Positions 35,603 to 46,842 of a stretch of DNA of 64,000 bases are shown piece after piece. The stretch lies in NCBI GenBank assembly GCA_026018925.1, contig JAKSZU010000016.1, positions 60,145,575 to 60,209,574 on the forward strand. The letters run 5' to 3'. Numbering within the stretch: position 1 is the stretch's first letter; each line of letters opens with the position of its first letter. Under the pieces are notes generated by a model. It saw only the letters and a list, made by a program, of their open reading frames with translations, searched no databases and had not been told where the DNA came from. Made by a program: the position numbers and the translations under genes. The stretch is from Tupaia tana. Its lineage: Eukaryota; Chordata; Mammalia; Scandentia; Tupaiidae.

Positions 35603-36219
35603 AAGCCCTTGTGAATTGCTTGAAAATGTGAAGGCTTTCATCAGGAACTTACGCTCTGCAGCACATGAGAAGTAATCATTCTGAGGCAAAGCACCATGAA
35701 TGAGGTGAACTTTAGCAAGTGTTAAAAACTTAATGGAACATCAGAAAATTCATATTGAAAAGAAAATTCACATGATAAAAAACCTATGACCGACCAAAAA
35801 TAAAAAAGAAAATAATACAGCAAACAACAAAGATAATGCTGAAGCACGATAGACGTATTTCCACTAAAATTGGGAATAGAAGACATGCCTATTCTTGCTA
35901 CCAGCATAGAATTAGAGATTTTCACCAGTGTAGTGAAATAAGTAAGTTTAAGTATTGGAACCGAAGAGACAAAAATAGATGATATGATCATCTACAAGTA
36001 ATAAAAACTTTCGTATTGATTTAGCAGATCAGAAGAGATTCCAGAAAGATCTATGTCTATGCATTTATTAGAATTTGGAATATAAAAGAATCAGCATCAG
36101 AAGATGAGATAATGGGACTGCTTTAAAAATGAGTTGGAGATAATGTTCTCCAAGGAGGGAGAAAATCAACATAGACTACAACAAAAGTAAAATTCATGGT
36201 GATTAAAAACAGAAATATG

Positions 36220-36387
36220 GGGACCAGCAGGTGGCATGGTGGTTAAGGCGCTGGACACTCCCACGTGGCTAACCATGGTTCAAGTCCCGGACTTGGTGGC
36301 TTGCGTGCGCGATCTCTCTCTCTCGTCTCTCTATGGTCAAATTAAAAAATGAATAAATATGTAAAATTAAATAAAATAAAAAAAACC
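36220..36387 (+). mobile_element. SINE B in the ZNF146-copy 3' UTR
   Basis: Flanked by cagaaatatg at 36210-36219 and 36388-36397. Confidence 0.88.
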
Positions 36388-36484
36388 CAGAAATATGAAC
36401 AAGCTGTATACTGAAATGGCTATGACCTTGGGAATAGGGGAACATTACTTATAACAAACTTTAAAATTCTAAGTAATTCTAGTT

Positions 36485-36600
36485 GGGCGTGATAGTGCAT
36501 GCCTGTAGTGCCTGTAGTTCCAGCTGCTTGGGAGGCTAGGATGAGAGGATTGCAAGTTCAGGGCCAGCCTGGGCAACACAGCAACACCATCCCCCAAAAA
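36485..36600 (+). repeat. 7SL/Alu-like monomer
   Basis: TTGGGCGTGATAGTGCATGCCTGTAG..CAGCTGCTTGGGAGGCTAGG..GGCCAGCCTGGGCAACACAGC matches a FLAM-like 7SL monomer, with A-rich end. Confidence 0.8.
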
Positions 36601-37313
36601 AGAAAAGAAACAAATTTTTTAATCCTACCTGTGTGTAATGTATGCTCAGGAAATATGTGCCAGGATACTTACTATGGTTCTTTTATACTAGATGAAAATT
36701 GGAAACAAATGCCCATCAGGAACAAAGTGGCAAATTCTTAGGATGGAATAATGTATATCTGTAAAATGCAACAAAAGAGATCCACGTTATTAACAGAAAG
36801 AGCTCAAAAATCATGTTGAGGCGAAAAAATCAAGCTGCCGAATGATACATACCGTACAATGACTCTCTAAACTTGAATTAAAACTTGCCTCACAAAATTC
36901 AGTACTTTATACTGGAAATGGATGCATATATGTATGTAAATATTTTTAAAATGGTTTGGAAGGATACAGACCAGACTCTTGATAGTGGTGGCCTGTGAAG
37001 AATGGAGAAAGGAAAGGGAATGAGTGGGAGGTGGGATGGGGGTTGGTTAAAGGGGACTTCAGCTTTTTATATAAACATCCATTTGTCATTTTAAAAAAAG
37101 AGAGAGACTGCAAGTAAATATATGAAGATACTGGTTAATTTAGGATTGTGGTATATGGATATCTTGTCTTATTTTTTTGTACTTTTCGGTATTTTTTAAA
37201 TTTCTCGAAATTAATAATGGGGGTGAGATGGGAATGCTATATGCTGTAACCGAGAAATCATGTTATAATGGATTCATTCCCAAATACTAAACTTTTTATA
37301 AAAAATATTTCTA

Positions 37314-37344
<31 letters not shown>

Positions 37345-37399
37345 GCTTAAAGAAAGGTTTAGGCTTTCTTTTTTATTATTTTAAGTTCCTCTCTGTCTT

Positions 37400-38471
37400 T
37401 TTTGTTTTTGTTTTTGTTTTCTTGGAGAGGTTTTTGCTATAGGGCGCATGTGCTCACCAGAAAGACAGAGAGAGACAGAGAGACAGAAAGTGAGAAATCA
37501 CCCCCCAGTCGGGGATGGCCATGCAGCAATCCCTTCTCCTCAATTCTCCTCTTGGGATCTTGGACAAGCACGCACACACACCTGGTGTGAGTTTAAGCCA
37601 CCAGGTCCGGGACTCCAACCGTGGTAGACTACATGGGATTCCAGCGACATAGCTGTTATGCCATCTGTTGGTCCCTCTGTCGCTCTTTTAAAATTGGTAT
37701 TCTAAAATAAATAAATAAAAAATAAAACTGATATTCTTTGTTATGACTTTGATTCTTAGCCATTTATTTATTTATTTATTTTAGTTTTTGCCGGAGGGAG
37801 CATGAGCTCACTAGAGACAGAGAGACAGGGGAAGTAAGAAATCATCCCCCAGGGTTGATGGCCATGCCACAATCCTTTCTCCTCCACTCTCTTTTTGGGA
37901 TTTTGGACACACATGCGTACATGTCTGGAGTAACTCTCAAGCTGCTGGGTCTGGGACATGAACCACAAAGCTGGCCATCTGGGATCCAGCACCTTAATCT
38001 CCATGCCTCCTACTGGTCTGTCTCTGTCTTTTTTTTTTTTTTTTTAAAGAGATTTTTGCTACATGGCATGTACACTTGCCAGAGACACAAAAAGAAAGTG
38101 AGAAATCTGGGACCAGCAGGTGGCGTGGTGGTGAAGGTGCTGGACACTCCCACATGGCTGACCACAGTTCGAGTCCCGGACCTGGTAGCTTGCTTTCTCA
38201 CTTTCCCTCTCTGTCTCTCTCTCTCTCTGTGGTCAAATTAAAATAAATGAATGAATGAATAAATAATTATTTTTTTAAAAAAAAAAGTGAGAAATCACTC
38301 CCTAGGAAGGATGAGCACACCACAATCCCTTCTCCTCCATTCTCCTCTTGGGATTTTGGGCACGCATACACACAAACCTGGTGTAAGCTTTAAGTTGCTG
38401 AGTCCAGGACTTGAGCCACGTCAACTATGTGGGAGTCCAGCAATGTAACCATTATGCCATCTGCTGGTCTC
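37400..38471. mobile_element. SINE cluster with a B nested in an A
   Basis: 37400-37673 A minus; 37780-38025 long SINE minus; 38030-38471 A minus split by a forward B at 38108-38283. TSD for the inner B: aaagtgagaaatc at 38095-38107 and 38284-38296, perfect. Here B is younger than an A. Confidence 0.9.
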
Positions 38472-38489
38472 AGTTTGTCTTTTTTGTAT

Positions 38490-38690
38490 TTATTTGTCCC
38501 ATGATTACAAGATGCCTAACAAGGTCTCAGGGCCAAGACCCAACCCCAACTCCAGCCAGCCTAGAACGTGGGCACATGCATGCCAGGTGTACTCAGGGAG
38601 ACCTCCGGCTGAGAACTGGCAACCTCCCCACGTGGGTCTGCCTGGCAGATCATCACATTTTACCACAGTACCACTGTCCATTCCCAAGAC
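38490..38690 (-). mobile_element. SINE D, minus strand
   Basis: CATGCATGCCAGGTGTACTC..ACCACAGTACCACTGTCC. Its reverse complement has an A-box-like GGTACTGTGGTAAAA and a tRNA-like layout. Confidence 0.6.
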
Positions 38691-38739
38691 CTTCCATTTT
38701 TCATCTTAGTTCCCAGAAAACGCTGTATCTCACAAAAAG

Positions 38740-39559
38740 AGGCCAGAAGGACCGGCCAGAGAGGACTGGCCAGAGAGGACCAGCCCACAGCCTGGTGGTT
38801 AAAGCAGCTGGATCTCACATGGCCAATGACATGATTCAAGTACCGGACCCAGCAGCTTGAAAAATATGCCTGGTGAGTGGCGAGTGTGCCCAAAGTCCCG
38901 AAACAAGAGAGATGAAGAAGAGATTGCAGTGTGACCATTCCCCCCAAGGGGTGCTCTCTCACTTGCTCTCTCTCTCTGTGCATCCTTCTCCAGCGAGCAC
39001 ATATGCCCTCTGGTTAAAAATAAAAAAGGTCAGAGGGTAAATGGCACAAGCATAAAGGCACGACATATGCTTCTCTCGCCCTTTAGTTTGCTATAAGTCC
39101 CATGCACTCACTAGAAAAAGAGAAAAAAAATGTGAGAAATCACCCCCAAAGACAAATGGCCACACAATCCCTTCTCCTCCGTTCTCCTCTTGGGATTTCG
39201 GGCACAGGTACACGCACCTGGAGTGTTTTTCAAGCTGCTAAGTCTAGGACTTAAGCCACAGAGTCAGCTACTTGCCACTTGGGATCCGGCTGCCTTAACC
39301 ACCACGCTACCTGCTAGCCTATACACAACAGGTTCTGATGTTGAAATGTGGATGAAATCCGGAGAGTCTTTACATAGAAATAGTAAAACAGGAGCCAGCA
39401 GGCAGCAGGTGGCACAGAGGTTAAGGAGGCTGGATCCCACATGGCCAGCTGTGTGGTTCAAATTCTGGACCTGGCGACTTGAGAAACGTACCAGGCATGG
39501 ATGCTTGTGTGCCCAAAATGTCAAGAAGAGACTGGAAGGGAAGGGATTGCCTCCTCCCT

Positions 39560-39644
<85 letters not shown>

Positions 39645-39690
39645 CTCTCTCTCTGCAACACACCCTATACAAAAACTAAGGAAAAAGAAA
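38740..39690. mobile_element. Three C-type SINEs (plus, minus, plus) with simple repeats
   Basis: 38779-39030 C plus, preceded by a short 13-bp-unit tandem repeat (GGCCAGAGAGGAC, 38752-38782); 39080-39320 C minus; 39391-39690 C plus holding (GT)n at 39561-39603 and (CT)n at about 39607-39650. Confidence 0.75.
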
Positions 39691-40052
39691 TGGTAAAATA
39701 AAATGCAATGATGTATTTTCCCCTCAGTGTAGGGAAAGACTTCCTGTAACAGAGAGCCTATGATTTCACAAATGGGGTGGTATAAAAACAGGTTCCAATG
39801 ACAGGGATTTCAGTTGATGCTGAGACCCTATGGCCGTCTGATGCGCTGGCTGAGAACATCACTGGGACCTGCCTTCTGCAGAGGCTTTTTGAAGGATGCA
39901 TGAGCTACCAAGAGAGGGGAAGGGAAGGAGGAGCAAGAAGGAACAGCAAAGACCTGCCCCGCAGCGTCAGCAGAGCCACTGGCAGTGCCTCTGTACATGG
40001 TGTGAGTGCTCTGGATGCCCAAGATGGGGTGGGCCCATAGATAAGATTCAAA
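39691..40052. other. Unassigned intergenic DNA
   Basis: Unique sequence. An 80-codon plus-strand frame (39798-40040) is open, but I recognise no family in it. Confidence 0.35.
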
Positions 40053-41574
40053 TCTTGGGACTCGCAAACGGCGTAATGGTTACGTTGCTGGACTCCCAGG
40101 TAGTCAACCAAGGTTTGAGTCCCATGCCCAGCTTAAAACGCACTCTAGTTATGTGTGTATGTGTGCCCAAAATCCTGAGAGGAGAAGGGATTGCAGGGTG
40201 GCCATCCTCCCTGGGGGGTGGGTGACTTCTTGTTTTCTGTTTCTCGTCTCTCTGGTGAGCACAAGTGCCCTACAGCAAAAAGCTCTCTAAAAAAAAAAGA
40301 GAGAGAGAGAGAGAGAGAAAGAAAAAAATCTCTCTCTTAAAAAAAAAGGGGGGGAACCAGCAGGTGGCATGGTGGTTGCAACACTAGACACTCCCACATG
40401 GCTGACCACAGTTCGAGTCCCGGACATGGTGGCTTGCTTTCTCATTTTCTCATTCTCTCTCTCTCTCTCTTTCTCTGTCTCTCTCTGGTCAAATTAAAAT
40501 AAATGAATAAAAAATTAAAAATAAATAATTTAAAAAAGAAAAAACAGTCCCTTTAAAGAAGAAAAAAGATACAAATCTCTTGGGGCCAGCAGGTGGCATG
40601 GTGATTGGGGGTGCTGGACTCCCACATGGTCAATCATGGTTCGAATCCTGGACCTGATGGCTTGCTTTCTCACTTTCCCTTTCCCTCTCTTTCTCTCTGT
40701 CTCTCACTCTGTCCCTCTCTGGTCAAATAAAAAAACAAATGAAGGGACCAGCAGTTGGTGTGGTAATTAAGGCACTGGGCACCCTCACATGGCCAGCTAT
40801 GGTTTGAGTCCCAGACCTGGTGGCTTGCTTTCTCACTTTCCCTCTTTCTCTCTCTCTGTCTCTCCATGTGTCTCTCTCTGACCAAATTAAAATTTAAAAA
40901 TGAATGAATAAATAAAATTAATAAATAATTCTTTAAATAAATTGGGACTAGCAGTTAGCGTAATGGCTATGTTGCTGGACTCCCACGTAGTCGACTGCGG
41001 TTCGTGTCCGGGACCCAGTGGCTTAAAACTCACGCTGGGTGTGTGTGCGTGCGTGCCAAAGATCCCGAGAGGAGAATGGAGGAGAAGGGATTGCAGCGTG
41101 GCCATCCCCCCTGGGGGGTGATTTTTCACTTTCTATCTCTCTCTGTCTGTCTGGCAAGCACATGTGCCCTATAGCAAAAACCTCTCCCCCCCCCCAAAAA
41201 AAAAAGAAATAAAAAGAAAAATTTTAAAAAATTAAATAAATGAATGAATGAATAAAGTTAAATAAATAATTAATTCTTTAAAAAAGAAAACTCTCGGGAA
41301 CCAGCAGTTAGCGTAATGGCTATGTAGCTGGACTCCCACGTAGTCGACCGCAGTTCGAGTCCCGGACTCGGTGGCTTAAAACTCACGCCGGGCGCGTGTG
41401 CGTGCGTGCCCAAGATCCTGAGAGGAGAATGAAGGAGAAGGGATTGCGGCGTGACCATCCCCCCTGGGGATGATTTCTCGCTTTCTGTCTCTATGTCTCT
41501 GTCTGCCTGGCAGGCGCATGCGCCCTATAGCGAAAACCTCTCAAAAAAAAAAAAAAAAAAAAACCTTAAAAAAA
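40053..41574 (+). mobile_element. Head-to-tail array of six SINEs (A, B, B, B, A, A)
   Basis: 40053-40300 A; 40350-40535 B; 40581-40740 B; 40745-40935 B; 40943-41275 A; 41296-41574 A. All are on the plus strand, with A- or AAT-rich spacers. The last A has TSD aaagaaaactctc at 41283-41295 and 41575-41587. Confidence 0.88.
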
Positions 41575-41587
41575 AAAGAAAACTCTC

Positions 41588-42034
41588 ATAATAGCACTGT
41601 AATTTAAACACATACTTTTGTGTCAAAGCACAAAACAAAACAAATATTTTAGGGGAAATGGCATCTCCACTCATACATAGCTTAGAGGCCAGAACTAGTG
41701 CCATGGCCCTCCCCAGCCACAAGGGGGCCAAGTATAGCGCCATGTGCCTAGAGAGGGTGAAAACTGGACATAATTGGCAAAGAGCACCGACAGATGCACA
41801 AACATATATACGTATTACATACCAGGCTGCCAGGAAAGGCATGACACATTTCTCTATATTTTTCTGTGCAAAAGCGCATCATGACTTTTCTGGCAATCCA
41901 GTATATAGTTATTATTATTACAGACAATTTAAGTAAGCTAAGGTGACCCAGAGAAGCTTGTACAAGGTATTTAAACAGCCTATAGTGAACTATAAGATAA
42001 ATTCCAATATTTTATCAAAATCAACCTCCCCAAA
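41588..42034. other. Unassigned intergenic DNA
   Basis: Unique block with no recognised feature. Confidence 0.35.
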
Positions 42035-42601
42035 ATGGGGGCCAGAGTTTCAGAGATGAGATGGGTTCCAGGTTTGTGCCCAAAGAGTACACCTGACGGG
42101 CCAGCAGATGGTGCGGTGGTTAAGGTGCTGGACTCACACGCGGCTGACTACAGTTCAAGTCACAGATCCGGTGGCTTGAAAAGCATGCTGGGGGGACCAG
42201 CAGTTAGCGTAATGGCTATGTCGCTGGACTCCCACGTAGTCGACCGCGGTTCGCATCCGGGACCCGGTGGTTTAAAATTCACGCCGGGCGTGTGTGCATG
42301 CGTGCCCAAGATCCCGAAAGGAGAATGGAGGAGAAGGGATTGCGGCATGACCATCCCCCCTGGGGTGTGATTTCTCGCTTTCTGTCTCTCTATCTCTCTC
42401 TGTCTGTCTAGCGAGCGCATGCACCCTATAGCAAAAAAAAACCTCTCCAAAAAAAAAAAGTATGCTGGGGGTGTGTGCATGCATACCCAAAATCCTGAGA
42501 GGAGAATGAAGGAGAAGAAATTGTGGTGTGGCCATGCCCCCTAGGGGGTGATTTCTCACTTTCTCTCTCTGTCTCCCTCCAGCAAGCACATGCACCCTAT
42601 G

Positions 42602-42635
<34 letters not shown>

Positions 42636-42790
42636 AGTATACCTGGCACTCAGCATGCATGTGCCCATGACCCAGGGCTTCTGGGCAGGGGGTGGACCAT
42701 GGCATTGAGACCCTTTTGGAGGTACTCTTTCTCTGTCTCTCTGTGTCTCTCTTGCTCACAGAAGAAGTAAATAAGTAAGCTTTAAAAATT
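42035..42790 (+). mobile_element. Triple-nested SINEs: A inside a C-like inside a D
   Basis: Outer D at 42035-42095 and 42646-42790. Middle long SINE at 42096-42193 and 42471-42633, TSD agagtacacctg at 42084-42095 and 42634-42645 (one mismatch). Inner A at 42194-42457, TSD aagcatgctgggg at 42181-42193 and 42458-42470 (one mismatch). Confidence 0.88.
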
Positions 42791-42908
42791 TGTTCGTCAA
42801 TCCAACCTAATCTAACTCTTTACATAAGCTATGATATTTAGCTATACACAACAGAATTCACAAGCAACACACATATGCGCTTTAGGCTTACACAATAAAA
42901 ACAGTTAC

Positions 42909-43180
42909 GGGCTGGGCCAGCTGGTGGCATGGCAGCTAATGTGGCTGGATCCCACACAGCCAACTGTGTAGGTTGAGTCCTGGACCTAGTGGTTTGAAAA
43001 ACACACAGGGTGCAGGTGCATGCAGGCCCAAAATCCAAAAGGGGAAACGGAGGGGAAGGGATTGCAACAGGACCATGCTCCCTGGGGGAAAGGTGCTTTC
43101 TCACTTTCCCTCTCTCCTTCTCTCTGTCCCTCTCTACCGAGTGAGTGCATGCACCCTACAGCAAATTATAAATAAATAAA
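42909..43180 (+). mobile_element. SINE C
   Basis: GGGCCAGCTGGTGGCATGG head, GGTTGAGTCC, CCCTACAGCAAATTA end. Confidence 0.8.
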
Positions 43181-43264
43181 TATCGCTCTGCCTGTGGAGG
43201 GTGCCGTCTCTCACTCTCATGTGCTCACGCATGCACTCCGATGAATAACCTGCCCTATGGCTTG

Positions 43265-43780
43265 ATTAAAGCAAACAAATCACAGATGGCCAACCACATG
43301 GTTAGAATCCTGTCTCTAGGACTAGCAGTTGGCGTAATGGCTATGTGGCTGGACTCCCATGTAGTCAACCGCGGTTTGAATCCCAGACCTGGCCACTTAA
43401 ACTCACGCCGAGCACGTGTGCATGTATGCTCAAGATCCTGAGAGGAGAATGGAGGAGAAGGGATTGTGGCGTGGCCATCCCCCCTGGGGGGGTGATTTCT
43501 TGCTTTCATCTCTCTGTCTCTCACTGTCTTTCTGGCGAGCGCACATGCCCTGCAGCAAAAATTTCTCTCAAAAAAAAAAAAAAATCCTGTCTCCAACAGC
43601 TTGAGAAACACCCTGGATCTATGTGCTTGCCCCAAAGCTTGACAGGGTGGAGAAATGGATTACAGGGAGGAGAAAGGATTACAGCGTGGCCGTGCCCTGT
43701 TGGGGGATGTTTTCTCCCTCTCTTTCTGGTGAGTACATATGCCCTTTGGAAAGTTGAAAATAAATAAAAATTAGTCTGGA
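43265..43780 (+). mobile_element. SINE C split by SINE A
   Basis: Outer C parts 43265-43316 and 43594-43780. Inner A 43317-43582. TSD aatcctgtctc at 43306-43316 and 43583-43593. Confidence 0.88.
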
Positions 43781-44214
43781 AGCGGGGAAGAAATGAAGCT
43801 GGAGGTCTCGGACTGTACCCACATCCCCTAAAATGTAGCCACCTGAGAAATAGCCCTAGCACAAAAGGACCAAGAAGCTACATGGCCTCCTTTAGGAGCT
43901 GACTGGGGCTCTAAGCACAGATTGCACCCCAGACAATTTATCTACTCACCTAACCAAGGGAGTGGTGTTCCGTGACCAGAAATCACGAGCATTTATAGGA
44001 AAGTAAGGTGTTAAGTCAACCCAACTCCAAAACCAAGATCAACAAGGATGCCCCTCGGAGAGAGCCACGACAAACACCGTCTATCAGAGGGGAGGGCCAG
44101 CCAAGGTCACCAGCAGGCAACCAGCACCCTAATACCCTGCCTGGCCCCGTAGAGTCAATTGCCCTGAACCAGGAACCAGCCAGGCAGGGAAGGTTTTGTC
44201 TTTCAAGGTGGCTG
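43781..44214. other. Unassigned intergenic DNA
   Basis: Unique sequence; no recognised feature. Confidence 0.35.
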
Positions 44215-44229
44215 AGAATATGAGATGGA

Positions 44230-44497
44230 TGGGACCAGCAGTTAGCGTAATGGCTATGTTGTTGGACTCCCATGTAGTCGACCACGGTTCACATCCCAGA
44301 CCCGGTGGCTTGAAACTCACGCCGGGCGCATGTGCGTGCGTGCCCAAGATCCCGAGAGGAGAATGGAGGAGAAGGGATTGCGGTGTGACCATCCCCCCGG
44401 GGGGTGATTTCTCGCTTTCTGTCTCTCTGTCTCTCTCTGTCTGCCTGGCGAGCGCACGCGCCCTATAGCAAAAACCTCTCCAAAAAAAAAATTATAT
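44230..44497 (+). mobile_element. SINE A with perfect 15-bp TSD
   Basis: TSD agaatatgagatgga at 44215-44229 and 44498-44512. It carries the GTGTGACC variant of subfamily A1. Confidence 0.93.
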
Positions 44498-44639
44498 AGA
44501 ATATGAGATGGAATAAAGCAAACGGGGACCCATTTCTGCTGGGCATTGTGGGCCATACTGAGGAGTCTGTGTTTATCACGAAAGACTTGAGCAGTCACAG
44601 AATACTTGTAAGCAGGGGCGAAGAATGTTTTTCATTGAT

Positions 44640-45150
44640 TTAATAGTATGAAGCAGTGAAGCGGGAGCACCTCCAATTTGAACTCCTCTCTCTATTGGAA
44701 ACTTGCTTTCTCCTTCTGCCTAAAGGTAATGATTAACACTCCTACTGTCTTTGCTAAATAACCTGAAACTCTCCACCCTAAGATGTTCCTTAGTGATGTA
44801 ATCATCAGCCAGACCCCTTGCCCTGAGCCAGGAAGACCCTTAAGATTCCATTGCGTTTAAGCAAAGGTCTAGAGATGATTAACCTGCTTGATCCCAGAAA
44901 GCTTATGCATAAGAATCTCCACTCCTTCCCCTTATCACCTCCTCTTCCTCGATAATTACTGCTCCTCCCACATCAATCCAAATGTGGCTTTGGCCTTTCT
45001 AAGCCCCCTACTCCCTACACTCGGGGGCCGCAAGGTTTTTGAGAGACATGAGTCCCCCCCATATGCCGCCGGCTTAATCAATTAAACTCCAGTAAATCTG
45101 GCTATGTCTGGGTGACCTCTTATTTCTCGCCAATTAGACCGTAGCAGTAG
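44640..45150 (+). repeat. Possible solo LTR of an endogenous retrovirus
   Basis: AT-rich upstream part, then CTCGGGGGCCGCAAGG, ATTAAACTCCAGTAAATCTG and GTCTGGGTGACCTCTTATTTCTCGCC, an order seen in the R-U5 part of class I/II mammalian LTRs. No internal retroviral genes and no clear flanking duplication were found. Boundaries are uncertain. Confidence 0.4.
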
Positions 45151-45399
45151 CACAGGCTCCACTCCTGTGGGTCAGGGAAGGAGGTAGGCAGAAGGGGATG
45201 GCAAAGCTGCACGAGGGACCTAAGACAGTAGCAGGACTGTCAGTGAGGCAGAAATGTTCGGGATCTGTGCTGCCCGGTGTGGCGGCCCCTAGCCGCACAC
45301 ACTAGTGAGCATCTGAAATGTGGCGAGTGCCACTAAGGAACTGAATTTTTAAATTCCATCTAATTAAATTACATTATATTTTTAAATGTTAATTAATTT

Positions 45400-45890
45400 G
45401 GGGGCCAACAGGCGGCGTGGTGGTGAAAGCCCTGGATTCCAATAAGGCTGACCAGATCCGGCAACTTGAAAATCACACCAGGCATGGGTGTGTGTGTGCC
45501 CTGGGAGGTGACTCCTCACTTTCCCTCTATCTGTCTCTCTCCAGCAAGCACATGCACCCTGTGGAAAAATCCTTAAAAACTTTTTATGTTAATTAATTAA
45601 GAGACCAGCAGTTGGCATAATGACTATGTCGCTAGACTCCCATGTAGTCCACCATGGTTCGAGTCCCGGACCCGGTGGCTTAAACTCACTCTGGGCACAT
45701 GTGCGTGCGTATCCAATGTCCCAAGAGGAGAATGGAGGAGAAGGGATTGCGGCGTGGCCATCCCCCTTTGGGGGGTTATTTCTTGCTTTCTGTCTCTCTG
45801 TCTCCCTCTCTTTCTGGCAAATGCACGCGCCCTATAGCAAAAACCTCTCCAAAATAAGAATACTAATAATAATTAATTAATTAAAATGTG
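45400..45890 (+). mobile_element. SINE C/B-like and SINE A
   Basis: 45400-45585 (GGGGCCAACAGGCGGCGTGG, no B box); 45600-45855 A, followed by AATTAATTAATTAA, also seen just before it, as a likely TSD. Confidence 0.82.
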
Positions 45891-46084
45891 AATAGTCACA
45901 TGTGATTAGTGATCTCAGTAATGGACAGTACAAGTCTAAAAGTTCCATCCCATACACATCACCCTGGTCCCTTTCAGAGCTCTAAGAGTTAATGAGACAT
46001 TCAGAAGCATTATAATAATGTCCCCTATTTTTGTTTAAGCTAATCTGAATGGGTTTTTGTTTCCTACAGCTTCTCTCCTATTTT

Positions 46085-46246
46085 AAAGAACTATTCATCT
46101 AATTTTATTTATTCATTCATTTATTTTAATTTGACCAGAGAGAGAGAGAGAAAGTGAGAAAGCAAGCCACCAGGTCCGAGACTGGAACCATGGTCAACCA
46201 TGTGGGAGTGTCCAGCACCTTAACCACCATGCCACCTGCTGGTCCC
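46085..46246 (-). mobile_element. SINE B, minus strand
   Basis: TTTTAATTTGACCAGAG to CCATGCCACCTGCTGGTCCC. Confidence 0.86.
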
Positions 46247-46249
46247 TCA

Positions 46250-46842
46250 CTCTTGTTTTAATATTTAGAATTCAGAAAATAACCACCCTCCAGGAGAAAT
46301 ATTCGCTGTGGCATGAGTACCCATGGTCCCACAATGCCCTTTCCCCCATGTTTACCAGAGGGGTCCAGAAAGCTTCCAGTTCTAGATCCCTGAGTCAGGG
46401 CCATTGAGCCCTGTTGCCACCAGCCATGACTCAAAAACCTTGCCCCTCTTGGCCCTTCTCTCATCCGCAAAAGCTGCACAGACCCTGACCAGTTTGTACT
46501 AGAACACTCCATAAATGCTCTCCTCAGAGGCAGAGGTTCCTCTCCCAGCAATGAGCTGACATTTCCTCGGACTCCAACCCGGATTATTTTCTCGGTCACT
46601 CAGTAATCACCCTCCAGATGTACAGTGACTCTCACTTAAAGTGAGGTACACTTACAGCAGGGCAGCTCACGGGAGACCAAAAAGGTGAGACCTGGGTGGT
46701 CTCCGGGTTCAACAGACCACAGCTGCTCAGGAATGTATTGGGGAAAAGGATGGGAGGCACAGGTAGTGACCTGGTGCCAACCTGGTCCCTGGGACAGAGC
46801 CACACAGGTAGGAGGTCGGGGCTAATGGAAGAAAAGTGGAAG
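46250..46842. other. Unassigned intergenic DNA
   Basis: Unique, fairly GC-balanced block; a 113-codon minus frame spans it, but it shows no family. Confidence 0.35.

Larger units (their letters stand above)
34125..37344 (+). mobile_element. ZNF146: Processed ZNF146 mRNA copy (retrogene unit)
   Basis: Begins with GC-rich sequence typical of a zinc-finger-gene first exon (ATGGCGAAGATGGCGTCG), apparently joined without an intron near 34230 (CGCAG then GCTTC). It contains the full ORF 34724-35602 and a long 3' UTR, and ends in 26 A at 37319-37344. A short flanking repeat aaaagctt at 34117-34124 and 37341-37348, preceded by ATT, fits an L1 cleavage site. The 8-bp length makes the TSD only suggestive. 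A SINE B (36220-36387) and a 7SL-like monomer (36485-36600) were later inserted in the 3' UTR, or came with it. Confidence 0.8.

Noticed and set aside
39798..40040. Short plus-strand frame in unique DNA
   Set aside because: No start context, splice partner or family resemblance that I could defend.
40053..41574. Regularly spaced repeats resembling a CRISPR array
   Set aside because: Units are 150-270 bp, tRNA-like SINEs with A-tails, in a mammalian genome.
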